Source: Trochalopteron elliotii (taxonomy: Eukaryota; Chordata; Aves; Passeriformes; Leiothrichidae). From it: a stretch of DNA of 64,000 nucleotides. Below are positions 27,720-40,146 of this stretch, one piece after another. Location of the stretch: assembly GCA_024734555.1 (NCBI GenBank), contig JANPWX010020199.1, positions 1,551,985 to 1,615,984 of the forward strand, in the 5' to 3' direction. Below the pieces are notes generated by a model. That model saw nothing but the letters and a program-made list of their open reading frames with translations. It did not search any database and had not been told where the DNA came from. The position numbers were made by a program, and so were the translations under genes. Each line of letters starts with the position of its first letter. Position 1 is the first letter of the stretch.

Positions 27720-28260
27720 GATCACAATTGCCTCAAACACTGTCAAAGGCCACAGAAGGAATTTGCCATAAGAACAGCTACCACAGAGGAAACTTGAGAT
27801 AAGCACAGAAGAGATTAATTGGGAGTAGGAAGATGCTAATTTCAGGCCTAGCAGAGGTGAGATCTGGTGTGGGCATCCCGGTTAATACATCCCAGCAAAA
27901 ATTCCTGTTTTGGCAAACTGTGGGAAAGGAAGCAACTGCTTATACACATACCATCACGAATTCTGAGAACATCTACACCCTGTAGATACCAGGAACTTGG
28001 TAAGGTGGTAGCTCAGGAAGAGTGACTCCAGGGATTCCCACCACTTAGAAGCCCAGGATGAGGATGGACCAACAGGATGCTACTGGATCCATGGAGTGGT
28101 GACTACCTTTTGCTTGATGTTCTCTCTCTCCTCCTCCCCCCACCCCATTACTTTCTATTTCTCTGCCTCACATTTACTGTTAAATAGAAACCATCCTGTT
28201 GACTTCAGCATATGGTCCTGTTTGCACCTTAATTTGGGCAGAGGCATCTCTCAATAAGTG
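27720..28260 (+). mobile_element. Decayed solo-LTR-like remnant (avian ERVL type)
   Basis: The segment has the texture of passerine ERVL LTRs. It has an upstream part with CAAAGGCCACAGAAGGAATT and AACTTGAGATAAGCACAG, then GGATCCATGGAGTGGTGAC, a pyrimidine-rich TGTTCTCTCTCTCCTCCTCC, and a poly(A)-signal region around ACTGTTAAATAGAAACC. The last is followed by GTTGACTTCAGCATATGGTC. No internal retroviral sequence or paired LTR is adjacent, so a solo LTR is the simplest reading. The edges are approximate and the subfamily is from memory of texture only. Confidence 0.5.
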
Positions 28261-29289
28261 GATCATAACAAGTATGTGATTCTGGTAAGTATCATAGACA
28301 ATTCTAGAGGCTGGTCCAGTCTAGAGCTCAGGAGTACAGTCAGGCAGCTGGGTAGGGCTGACAGGTGTTTCTCAGAGAGCCTAATTGTGAGGCAGTGACA
28401 TACAGCACAGCAGTGGAAGGCTTTCAGATGCTGCATAGGTAAGGAGGGGCCATGAGTAAAGCAAACAAACTCTAGAAAGTGATTTTTTTTCTTTGTCCCA
28501 CAGTACTTGATTTCTAGTAACAAAAAGACAAATTAATTTGTTTAAAATATGCTGCTTATATGAGGCCATCTTTGTAGAAAAGCTGTGTTAATGGCAATCT
28601 TTCACTGAAAGAACCGAAGACAAGCATTTGTGGGGCTGGAGGAAAATTATACAGTCTGCAACTCTCAGAAAGAGGTGGCAACTAAGTAGCAAATCCTCTT
28701 ATTTGGGTACCATACAGCTACTCTACAAAGCTGCTAAAAGTGTGGTAGGTTTTTCTGTGTATTTAGGGCCAGATTCAAAGGCATCATTTGTGTGTGCATC
28801 ATTATGAAAAAATATTTTGAAGATAGGATATGGGACTTACAAGCCCTGGATTTTATCTGTGCTTTGTAATTGTGAGGAAAACATTGTACTGATATTATCA
28901 TGGTTATTTTTGAAGGTGGCTTTATGTTTTGCTGTTATTATTTTTGGGTAAGTTGTGGAATGGACCAAGAAATAACTTCTTGGATCAAAATGAAGTTTTA
29001 AACAGGTGTGCTGGAGTGTGTTTACTTGGCGTCTCCAAGTGAAATTAACTGCATTTTTGCCACAAAATAGCAAAAATTTCTGTTTGCCTCAATAGAAAAG
29101 ATACAGTGAATTCGGTTCTACAGCAGATCTCATAGGACTTAGTAATATTTTATATGCTTGATAACTCAGACATGTTTCAAAAAAGTACCAGCACACATTT
29201 GGCTGAATTCTGGGACAAGAGCTTATCTGTTTTTTGTGAAAATGTGTACACTTGCTTTATCATTGCAGTTTATTGTGCAGCCATAAATA
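28261..29289. other. Non-coding DNA, unassigned
   Basis: Nothing recognisable. Frames on the minus strand at 28,263-28,569 have no family resemblance. Confidence 0.45.
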
Positions 29290-31140
29290 AAGATGGAGCC
29301 CTGTGGAACACCACTGGTGAGAGGTCACCAGTCTGATGTCACCACATTCACTTTAACTCTTTGTGTCTGACCTGTGAGCCAGTTGCTCACCCATCCCATG
29401 ATGTGTTTACACAGCTGTGTGCTGAACATTTTATCCAGAAGGATACTATGAGAGAGAGCATTGAAAGCTTTCCTGAAATCCAAAAGGATTACATCTACTG
29501 GCTTCCCTTGATCAGCTAAGTAGGTTACCCTGTCATAAAAGGAAATCAGGTTTGATAAGCAGGACATTCCTCTCATGGAGTTGTGCTGGCTCTGACTGAT
29601 GACTGCATTGTCTTTCAGGTGTTTTTTCAATACCTCCCAGAATAATCTTCTCCATAACTTTACCAGGCACTGAAGTGAGACTAACAGGCTGTAGTTTCTG
29701 GGGTCCTCCTTCTTGCCCTTCTTGAAAACTGGGGCAATGTTCTGCACCTTCCAGTCAGCTGGGACATCTCCAGCTTCCCAAGACCACTAAAAATCATCAG
29801 GAGGTTTTGCCATGACATCAGCCAGTTCACTGAGGGTTCTTAGATGAATTCCATCAGGCCCTCTAGATTCATAAGGATACAGCTGGAGTAGCAGATCCCC
29901 CATGCTTTCAGGCTCAACTGGAAATTGATCATTCTTGCAATTGTGGACCTCCAGCACAGGGCACTGAGACCTCCTCGGTTCATCATCTGTGCTGAAGACA
30001 GAAACAAAAAAATGCATTAAACACCTCTGCCTTTTACATATCCCTGTTTGTGAGGTGACCATCCTCATCCTGTAATGGGCCAATGTTGTTTTTATACTGC
30101 TTATTGCCATTAATGTATTTTAAAGAACTCCTTTGATTGCCACTCATGGTTTGGGCCAGCTTCAACTCCAGTTTTGGCCGCACAAATGTTTTCCTTACAG
30201 TGGCAGCAGCATCTCCGTATTTCTCCTGTGTCATCTGACCTTGTTTCCACTTGCTTTTTTTGCCTTATTTCCAAGAGAAGATTCCTTTTCAGCCAAACCA
30301 GTCTTCTCACCTACTGGAATTCTGACATCTGTCAATTGCTGCTCCTGAGCCCTTTGGGGGTGATGTTTAAAATATGCAGTGACGGACCCCAGCAACTGCA
30401 AAAAAATTTTCCAGGGCACTTTACTCATTTGTATCCTGAGCAGCCTGATGTCTTCTCTCCTCATGTCCAGAGCTGCAGTCTTCCTGGCACTTTTTCTGCT
30501 CTCAACAGAGATTCTAAACTCAATCACCTCATGGTCATGGTGGCCAAGACAGCTGCCAATCTCCACATTGCTTATGAGATTCTCTCTTTAGATGAGCAGT
30601 AGGTCAAGGAGGGCATCTTCCTGAGTCAGGTCCCTTAGGACCTGTTCCATAAAGTTGTCATCCAGGTTTCTTAGAAATCTTTTGGCCTAGGTTGTACCAG
30701 CTGTGTGATACTCCCAGGTAATTTTTGGCAAGCTGAACTCCCCATAGGGACAAGGGCAGTTGACTTGGAAGTGTCCCTTAATTCCTCAAAGAATAGTTCA
30801 TCAGTGTTATTGTCCTGGCTGGGAGGTCTGTAGTAGACTCCCATGATGACATCATCATTATTTTTTTTGCCCCTTGGTTCTATCCTAGAAGCTCTCAACT
30901 CTGCCATTGTTAACCAAGAGCTCAATACATCCTAACCCTTCTATTACATACACTGTGACCCCTTCTCCTCTTCTGCCCTGCTCTCTGAAGAGCCTAGAAA
31001 CATCCATCAAGGCACTGCAGTCACAAGACTCATCCCACAATGTTTCACTATTACCATTGGTGTCAAATCTCTGGTCATGCAGATTACACTGTTTTGCAAT
31101 ACACAGTCCAAATGTAATTTGCAGGAATGTAGCATGCAAT
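29290..31140 (-). mobile_element. CR1 LINE fragment with endonuclease and reverse-transcriptase remnants
   Basis: Reading down the minus strand, the order is that of CR1 ORF2. The first part is an apurinic-type endonuclease segment (31,139-30,670), with QGRRGEGVTVYVIEGL and, after a frameshift, VIMGVYYRPPSQDNN. Next comes the basic linker (30,566-30,034; LVWLKRNLLLEI, GPLQDEDGHLTNRDM) and then the start of the reverse transcriptase (29,747-29,300; APVFKKGKKEDPRNYS, VDVILLDFRKAFNALSH, WVSNWLTGQTQRVKV). Several stops and frameshifts make it a pseudogene. It stops close to the PQGS motif, so the YxDD catalytic half and the whole 3' UTR are missing. That is atypical for a LINE insertion and suggests a later deletion. 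The reverse-transcriptase wording differs from the copy at 46.7 kb, so a different CR1 subfamily is likely. Confidence 0.9.
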
Positions 31141-31528
31141 TGGCTTTCAAAGCAAGGTTATTAAATCAGTACCTAATTTTATCTCTTGATATAAGCAGTG
31201 AAATCCTTCTAAATTTAGAGATGACTATGCACTGGCTAACAGTAAAATTCAGCCAATCACATAATTACTGAAACCTTCAGGACAGAGTTCCTGAAATTCC
31301 TGGCTAGTTTTAGTCAAATTTATCTGATGGACTTAGCCATGAAAAATTGGAGTATTCATATCACACCTCAAGCAAAGAGGAAGAGCAGCACTCACCAACT
31401 GGGACAGACAAATGAAGGAATAATTTCAATGCAATCACCAATTCATTCTTAAAGATGTTCAGAAGAGAATCCTTATGGAGAGTGTGAGAAGCTATTCAGA
31501 TTTTCCAGTAGCACTTCAAAGTGCAAAG
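31141..31528. other. Unassigned spacer between two CR1 fragments
   Basis: AT-rich sequence with no recognisable CR1 or other repeat content. Confidence 0.4.
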
Positions 31529-31882
31529 AATCATGGAATTGTAGAATAGTCCATGTTAGAAGGAGCCTAAAGACCATCTAATTCCAACACCCTGCCATAG
31601 GCAGGGGCACCTTGTACAAGACCAGGTTGCTCAAAGCCCCATCTTTGAGCTTTTCCAGGGATAGGACATACACAGCTTCTCTGGACACCCTGTTCCTGTG
31701 TCTCACTGTCCTCCCAGTAAAGAATTTCTTCCTGCTATCTAATCTAAATCTGTCCTCTTTCAGTTTAAAGCTATTACCCCTTATCCTTCCACTATAGGTC
31801 TTGGTAAAAACTCTGTCCATATTTATTGTAACCTCCATTTATGTATTTCAGGACTTCAGTGACATCTCTCTGGAGCCTGAAT
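31529..31882 (-). mobile_element. CR1 LINE 3' end fragment
   Basis: The 3' terminus is at the left: AATCATGGAATTGTAGAATAG is the complement of the CR1 terminal ATTCTATGA-type repeats. It is followed by CCAACACCCTGCCATAGGC, ACCAGGTTGCTCAAAGCCCC and AAAGAATTTCTTCCTGC, all hallmarks of the CR1 3' region. In translation the minus strand gives decayed ORF2 C-terminus (DRFRLDSRKKFFTGR). It lies upstream, in the minus sense, of the 29.3-31.1 kb copy, so the two are separate insertions. Confidence 0.9.
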
Positions 31883-34800
31883 CATGTAAGGTGTCTGTCT
31901 TACATCAACAAATTAAGTTTACATCAACCATGAATAAGCAAAGCTATAGTTAAATGAGATTTGTTCAAATCTTACATTATGAGTTAGGAAAATCTGGGTT
32001 CTTGCAGTGCTTTTCAGGATTTTCGTCACTACTGTTGGAGCCATCTTATGCACAGAAAAACACTCTAGTGTGGTCACTACCAGTTAAAGACACTGATCCT
32101 ATGCAGGACAATGTGCATGGAATATGTGTACCTATGCAGCAGCAAATAATTTTGTCTATGATTTTGGTATTCTCAGAGTCCTTACAAAGATTTTAATGCT
32201 ATTTTAAGAAGGCAAAACAGACACTCTCTTATTGCAAAAATTTGCATTGAGGAATATTTTATTTATAATATGCATTTTAAAAGTGCCATGGCAAGAAGTG
32301 GCTTTGATTTTGAAGAAGAACCGTTTTGAATAATTAACCATGAATTACTCTACTTAGAAGAAAATAATTATAGGTTGGACATAGCTGCTTCAAATGAGAT
32401 ACATGGAGTTAGTGACTATTGAAAAAATAAGGCCACCTGCTAGAAGCTGAAATAAATATAAAAAAGAACTTTCTCTTACAGTCAGGATTTAACTGTGGTA
32501 TTTTAAAATGTCTCCAATTTCAAACATGCAAATTTATCCTAGACAGAATTATTACTAGAACTATGTTTTTGAATTACAAAATCCTCAGTGTAATAATTAA
32601 AGAAGGTAGCTTTATCCTTTGAAAGAGACTTGTGATTAAGTCTTGTCTTGATATCTGAGCTTTTGCTCAGAACTGCTGAGAACACTATAGTTACCTTTTC
32701 AAATCATTAAAATGATTGATCTTGCTTAAACCCAAGGTATCTTTTACAAGTAAATGTCTTATGGTATTATTTCAAACGTATGTTTGGAGTACATGCATAG
32801 AGATGTGTACATAAGCAACATGGTTGCCTTCAGTTTTGGGTGTAAGAGATTTGGCATCCATGCACCATTAAAATTCATTTAATGCAAAAGAACAATTTAA
32901 CAGTTTATTTTTAAAATCATACTTAGGAAAATATTGATAGGCTGAATAGCCTAAGATTGTGTACTGTTTTTCAAGGACTCTTTATTTATTTGAAAATCAC
33001 CTGAATACTGCAAGAAGAAATCCCTGTAATTTATTTCTGTCTACTACTTATAATTTAAGGGGGTTTATTCCCCATAAACACATGCTTTCATCTTTCATAA
33101 CTTGAAATTTTCAACAAAAGACAAATAATACAGCGAATTCATGATTTTTGGTGCCTTTTTAAATGCCATGCTCAAGGTCATTATTGCAGGCCTATATAAC
33201 CTGTCTTTCTTCCTTTCCAATGAGTTTTATGACATATATTCATCCCATGATATTGCTTATGCACCCTACTAACCTGTAATGTGTTGTTGAAGTCCAGTCA
33301 TGGGAACAAAAGTTTTCATGAATATTTATTCTTCTTATAATTGTCATGCCAGTTCTATAAAATCCACTAGTTTTTTGTTGTCAGAACAAGTAACTCAGGT
33401 TTTTTCCAATTTGATCTTCTCTTTTGTTTTTGTTCACTAACTAGTGTGCTTTAGAAAAAGGTAGTAGTGACTGGTACCCAAAGGCAGGTATGAATGAATG
33501 AAACTTGTGGCATGTAGATCCAGACACCCAGAAATAGTTGCATTTGCTGTTGAAGAAGCTGAGATGATGGCCTTTCTCTAAACCTCAAAGCCAACATTAC
33601 TCCTTGGTGGGGGTGGATAATGATCTTTCTGATAAAAATGTAGGGTATTTATCATTAACTAAAACAATTGAAAAAAGATTATCATATGTACATCTCCAGT
33701 AGTGGCTATTTAATTTTTAACTTCTTATCCTTTCGTAGCATGAGTCAGAGCACTACAAAGCCAGAGACTGTTCAAGTGTTTAAACCCTGGTTACTTATGA
33801 ACACAGTATCTGAGCACTAGTTGTGTTAGCTCACTCCAGAGCCCATGAGTGTTACCTTAATGTGAGAGTGCTCCCACTTTTTGTGGCTGGACTGCTGCCA
33901 TGTGGGCCTGTCCTTTGACAGTCAATTACACCTTCTGTTGATTTTTTTGGTGTTACCTTCCAGATGTTTCTAAAAGGTTTGACTTTGACCCTGTGAGAAA
34001 ATGATGTGAAGCACCGAACTACAAAAAGTAGGCCTCCTAGAACATCATTTAGAATTTCTAAGTTCTGCAGTAATTTCTGAACATACAGGGTATTGGGTTG
34101 TATTTATATTAAATTATTTAAAATACACCCAATTCTACTGTAGCAACTTCTTACTGTGAAAGTATTTATGGTTTACCAATTCCTCCCCCACTTTATTGTA
34201 ATAGAAACCCCTTTCTTTATAATCTGGATATTAATCTTTCATCTCAGTGTTTTAGAACCCTCATTTTTATTTGATCTAGAAGCCTATAAATTATGTGGAA
34301 CTTTAAGCAAGTAAAAAATATTATGAAGGAATAAAGTAAAACTACAGATGATGTGGAAGAGTCATTCCTTTACGAACAATACAACCAGATCAGTCTGGGT
34401 AAGGTCTTCCAGCTTTCTGGAATGAATACATCTGTCTATTCTCATTGTTTATAAATCTAACTTTCAAAAAGAATGAGAAAAAAAGTCTCCTTTCAGAATT
34501 TAATTGCCAAAATGTGTTTATAAAAAAAGGCAATGAAAAAATGGGGCATTTAATTATGATTTTAAATTATTTAAATTCCAGTGCACCTGTTTAATCAAAA
34601 GAAAATAATGTATGCACAGTAAGGTCCTTCTATTATGTTTCTGATGACAATAGCAGTTATTAAGAAAGTATAACAGGAAGAGAATATTTAGCATTTTCGT
34701 TCATTATGTCAGGAGACAGGAGAATTATTGTACTGGATAATTTTTAGAAAATTCTGCTATATGAAGCTATAAAATTCCAATTCAGCTTTATCTGATTACC

Positions 34801-36580
34801 ATATAAAGCTAAATGCTCACCCAAATATTTAATTAGATATTTGATATAACCCTTGCATGCTTGTAAGAAAAATGTATTATCCTCAGATACATACATCGGT
34901 AGAGAGTATTGCAGAGCTGATACCCTGACACATGAACATTTTTTGCATACAGCATGGGAGAGCTGTAATTACAGGATTCAGTACTTTCTTTTCATATAAT
35001 TACACCTTCACTCTGTGAAGAGCATGGGTTGTGCCGTTGCTGGACTGTGATTGTACAATGAACTGAGTTGCTGTACGAATAATCTCCGCTTCTTGGCTCC
35101 TGAGGCTGGAATGTGTGAAGGGGCAGGTTGCTGCACAAAGAACTGGTATCCTAGCACTTCAATGATATGCTGAATTCTTCCACTCTTGCCATCTTGGGGC
35201 AGAGTTTGTGCAATATACAGATCAGGCTACTGGAAGAAGAGATTATGATATATTACTTAGAACAGATGTGAGCATTCATCAGTAGATTAAATCACTATGA
35301 GATGTTCTTTTAGCAAGGAAACCATTTAGTGGTGCCAAGTATTCTGCAATAACGTGTTATGGGTGTCTCAACTGGGAAGTCAAATTTGGTTTTAATCCCT
35401 GTTCCATTTTGGTGATACATTAAATAGGATAATGTCTGTTCCTCTCAAAATATGTTGGCTAAATATTTTCTAAAATGTTTTAAGTATTTTAAAATGTTTT
35501 AAATACTATTTCAAATATTTTTAAAATATTGGCTTAGTGTTTGTGAAGCAGCTGGGCAGTGATGCCTGGAAGAGAAAAGCATGAGAGAAAATACGTAATA
35601 ATTATAATAATATAAGCTTTAGAGTGTGTGGTAAGTTATGTATAAAGTCATTCACCGAATGCTTAGTAGAAAATACAATATTGAAGTAAGAAAATTGTCT
35701 CTGTTCTGTGTGCAAAAAGACAGAACAAAGTAGAAAAACAATATATGGAACTTAATTATTAATATTAACAGTTTCCATTAATACCAAAGTTTTCAAACTT
35801 TTTTACTTAACTGACTTTAAAACTTCTAAGAAAGTTTTTGAATCTGTGAAAGAATTTTTATATGTCGGTTTATACTGTAGCATTATCATAGCAGATGAGT
35901 GGGGAAAGCACTTGTAAATGGGTTATTTTGTAGGATGAACTGAAATCAGGACACTAAATATTCTGCACAAGCAGTTCAGAGAGTGTTTCTAAAAATAGGG
36001 AAAGGCTTTAGTTTCTGTTTAATATAACTTTTGTCTAGGTGTTTCTCTCTGACTGCAAACTTCAGATTACTTAAATTGTTGAGTTGATACATATTTGAAA
36101 ATACCTATCCACATAATACATATCTGTCTTATTCTTTAATATAATTTCTGGCTCAGTTTTTATCCCCAGTTATGCAACAGACTACATATCTGTACAGTCC
36201 TAACAGATACACAAAACAATTACTTTTTTTTATGGTTTTATGTATAATTTCTTCATTTATTTCACTTACAATCCCAACCACAGCTAATTCTAGTGAGACT
36301 TAAAGGAATTATTCACTTTAGTTACTTTTATCTTGTCTTATTGTTGAGTCTTTAGTCTACACACGCTCAGCTTTTCCTGCAAAATTTGAGAGTCTCATCC
36401 CTCCAAGGAGCGCAGTTCCATGAGCAATTCACACTTTGCTGTGATTGTGTCCTGTGGATTCTAGCCAGAACAGGGTTCTTTTTGCAGTAGCCATGAAGGG
36501 CCAGGAGGGGCATGGCCAGGACCCTGTGATTATTCTGTTCCAGTTCACACCATGTGAGCCAGGGAAGTGCCAGGGAAGGG
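31883..36580. other. Non-coding AT-rich DNA
   Basis: No recognised repeat family or exon. Local AT simple sequence occurs at about 35,460-35,530. A denser non-repetitive stretch at about 35,000-35,200 could be regulatory but shows no decisive motif. Confidence 0.45.
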
Positions 36581-36650
36581 CCAGTCAGGTAGCGCAGTGG
36601 AGCGAGTGTTGGTTTAGTGTGGTGAATACTCCCATGTTAATCGCTTGCCT
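36581..36650 (+). other. tRNA-like sequence, possibly a decayed tRNA pseudogene or SINE head
   Basis: TAGCGCAGTGGAGCGAGTGTTGG fits an A-box (TAGCGCAGTGG) in a tRNA D-arm context and is followed by an anticodon-arm-like stretch. No convincing B-box (GGTTCGAxTCC) follows, only a weak ATGTTAATCGCTTGCC. No acceptor stem pairs. It may be part of an old SINE. Confidence 0.2.
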
Positions 36651-38399
36651 GTCCTGTGCCCTCTGTTATTAATATTGGGGAATACCATTCCCCACCCATG
36701 ACAGGTAGTTAACATGGTTTCCTGTGGATGAGAGTCATGACCCTGATTTATTGTATGTTAGATGGTGCAAAGGCCGGGTACATACACCTTATCATAGATG
36801 GAGTGCTTTCACTAATGTAGCATCCATTCTGTGCCCTGCTTCTGTGGCACTTGATGTCTGATGTGTTATAGGCTGGCAAAAATGCTAAATATTTTGTGAT
36901 TGTATTGTACAGACATAACATTCTCCTAATTGCTGCCTTTAGAAGAAACTAAGCAATCCAATATCCCAAGCAACAACTAAGTGCATCATTTACACAATAA
37001 TTTCCCCTTTACCAGTTGATCCTTTAATGAAGGCTTTGAATATGTAGTGTTTTTTAAACTACACAGTATAGGTGGCCATTGTTGAAAATAATCTTACAAT
37101 TCTCTTTCCTGTGTCCTAAGGAATACAAAGGGATTTTTAAAAGCTGTTGTCTTGTTACAGGATTAATCCAAAGAGGTCAACTTCAACTTCTTTTTAAAAT
37201 TCAGAAAAATTTTAAGCTGCCATTTGGACAATTATGCAACTGTATTTTTTCAGACATATTTATAGGTCTGAGAAAATAACTGGGAAAACAATTTTAATTT
37301 TTTTTTTCACTGTTATGTATAGTCTCTTTGCCTCAAATACTTATGATCTTGCTGAAGTCATTCTCCTCAACCATATAATTATTATTATTATATACTCTGG
37401 CACAGTCTTTGCACATACATGAATGCTGCAACCTTGCACTTAGTAGAGGCAATAAAATGAGAGGATAAATGTCAGAACTAAACAGTCTTGACTGTCAAAT
37501 ATAAACTTCTCTAGCATTCATGGCTAATGCTCTAATCATCGGTGCCAAACATTGAAATAATTTGCTTTCCCTGAATGTTTTTACTGGCCAGGATGCATAG
37601 AAGAGTAGCGTACTCAGTCATAATCATGCTGCAGAAAGGCTGGAAATGTTCCCTTTGAGCTGCCAATCATTAGGCCAGCCAAAGTGAAGACAAGCACATT
37701 GACAAGTGAGATTGGTAATAATTTATTTTCTATTGATGGGTGGTGGCAAATCATTTTTTGAAGCTGCTACTGTGAGGCTACATGAAGAAATACAGAGATG
37801 GCCCTAGATAAGGCTCTTCACACCTCATTTAGCCCAAATGTAGCCACTTGGGTGGTGAATCCGTTCAAAGTATCAGCCCAGGCATTTCCTCACAAAATTT
37901 GTGTGCTGTCAAAACGTGTATTGAAACAAAAGAAAGATTAAAATGCAGTCATGTGAGAAATTCAGGAATATAATTTCCATCACATAACTCCAGGTATAGA
38001 AAAGAGATTAGAAGAAATAAGTGAAATATTAAGGGTGCTTTCAGCAGGGGTAGACTTTTAAATATGTTAATTAATAAAAGTAACATGAGGATTAATAAAA
38101 GCTTGGGCACATCCCCTTCAACTTTCAGCTGACAGGTGAAATTAATTCATGTGCTTCCTACCAGTGCATAACACACTACATATCTTATTTAAATTTACTT
38201 TTGCCAAGACCCGCTGATGTGCTTAGTGTGTGACATCCCATGCTTGTTCAGAATACAGATGGATATTTTATTTTAAAGGATATGGCAAACCTGTCCTGTT
38301 AATTTTATTGATTATACATTTTTAAAATATCTGTAGAAAAAAAAAATACTGTTGTGGTCTGACTCTTAGGATTTTGTGTACATTTTTATCTACTTTGTT
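36651..38399. other. Non-coding AT-rich DNA
   Basis: Nothing recognisable beyond a short ATT repeat near 37,377-37,392. Confidence 0.45.
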
Positions 38400-38669
38400 T
38401 TAAAATATGATTTTTGTTCCCAAGAAATTCTGCTGTCCGTATTTAAAGTCAAATATTCTCTTAAGCAGAGATTCTTGAATCCTCTGAATTGAAGCTAGGC
38501 ATTTCGTCAGTTGTTGTGGAGGTTTGCACTTTCTTTTCATATTGTCCATTGCCCTGGAGCGAGCAAAAAGAGAAGAAACAACCAGAGGGGCAAAGTTCTT
38601 TTTAGCTTCAGGAAAGTTGTGAAGGAGGCATCTCTCCTGCCTGGCTTGTACTGCAACAAAACCTCCCAT
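38400..38669 (-). other. Exon-like open frame, unidentified
   Basis: On the minus strand an open frame of 89 codons ends in TAA at 38,400-38,402. Within it a plausible acceptor (GGTTTTGTTGCAG) precedes about 82 open codons that are hydrophilic and Lys/Arg-rich (it contains NMKRKCKPPQQLTK and SIQRIQESLLKRIFDF). The composition is more protein-like than that of other chance frames here. I recognise no family and see no donor or companion exon. Chance, a conserved non-coding element or a terminal exon remain possible. Confidence 0.2.
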
Positions 38670-40004
38670 GGTAGCCCCATCCTTTGCCTAAACATGCAAA
38701 AAATGATTTGTACTTAAACAAGCAAGGATTTTATATGGCAAGATACGTTAATGACAAAATTAAAGTTTTCCTGTGTCACACTTTAAAAAAATTGTTCTGC
38801 TTAGTCTACTAAGATAATTTTATTTACTCAGAACAAGTCAAAGGCTGTCATGTCTTTTTATATGGCTTAAGTCACCTCAAATATTACAAGCAAATGCATA
38901 TTTGATTATGTATGTACAAATGGTATTTCTCTTCTAATTATTTAAAATTATAACTTACTTGAGAAAATGCAAATCAGAGGGGTAGAACTGGAGTTATTAT
39001 GGCTTTTAGATAGCCTTGACTTCCCTCTTTGTGTATTATGTCAGGAGGTTCGTGTGCAAAAACGTTAAGCATGATGATGGTTTATTATCATATTGTGCAG
39101 GACAGAGGCATGTATATAACATTTAATGTGCCAAGGAATCTGTGGGAAGCATTAATGGTGTCAGTGAATTTTATATACTGTTCATCTTGCTTTAAAAGGG
39201 CATCTGGCTCCCCTGTACTCCTTCAAGGTAACTGCACCACAACTGCATCACTCAGTGACCCTTAGAGGCACACTGAGAATACAATGGTTGAAAAGTAAAA
39301 ACATAACATTACCTTTCAATATGCAGATATATTATGACATAAAGTATGTGTAGTTTGTTTATACTATTGGTTTTGTAGGTTTCCTGGTTTTGTTTCAAAT
39401 TTATAGTGCAGCTAATGCAAAAACAATATGTAAACAGTGTACCATGTATGCAGTTCTGTACTTCTTGCATGTTGCACTAATATTGGAAATACAGTAGTGA
39501 AATTTTCTGAATTCATAATACCAAGCACTTGAAAAACTTATTAGGTATTGCTTTATCCAACAAAGTAATATGACAGGAAAGCCTATTTGCATAAACCTCA
39601 AGATCACCACTCTCTTTCACCACCTATCAACCAGTTTGTACTTAACTAAGCATTTATTTATTAGTTCTTAATTGTAAGCTCCACAAGATGACTACACATG
39701 AAAGAAAAATCTGTAAGACTGACTTTTGAATTAATCTTTGTGAGGATTCAAGGAGGTCTTGGTATTTCTGAAAACATTAGAATTTATGTAGGCTTATTAC
39801 AAGTGCTGATTGCTAGAACTGCAGCTCAGTTTTGTTTTTTCAGACCTGTAGCCCTTTTTGTGCTACATTCTTATCCTTCTGTTTGTAAACATACACAGAA
39901 TACGTGTATAAAGGGAGGCAGGTCTAATTTTTTGCCTTTTGCCCCTTGAGCGTTTGGAGAAAAGATTGAAAAGAAAGAAAGAAAGAGGAAAATAAAAAAG
40001 AGGA
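38670..40004. other. Non-coding AT-rich DNA
   Basis: No exon or repeat family is recognised. A short GAAA repeat lies at about 39,968-39,985. Confidence 0.45.
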
Positions 40005-40146
40005 ATGTCAAGGGCTGCTCTTTGATGGCTTGGGCTTTGAGCAATGTAGTCTTGTGGAATGTATCTCTGCCCATGATAGGAGGTAGAATGAGATAAGATC
40101 TTTAAAATCCCTTCTGACCCAAATCATTTTATGAGTCTGTGAATTT
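40005..40146 (+). mobile_element. Decayed CR1 LINE 3' end
   Basis: GGCTTTGAGCAATGTAGTCT, GTATCTCTGCCCATGATAGG, AAGATCTTTAAAATCCCTTC and GACCCAAATCATTTTATGAG follow the order of a CR1 3' UTR. They end in a degenerate version of the terminal ATTCTATGA repeat. No coding part remains. Confidence 0.75.

Noticed and set aside
30174..30602. 142-codon plus-strand frame
   Set aside because: Antisense shadow of the CR1 linker and endonuclease region on the minus strand.
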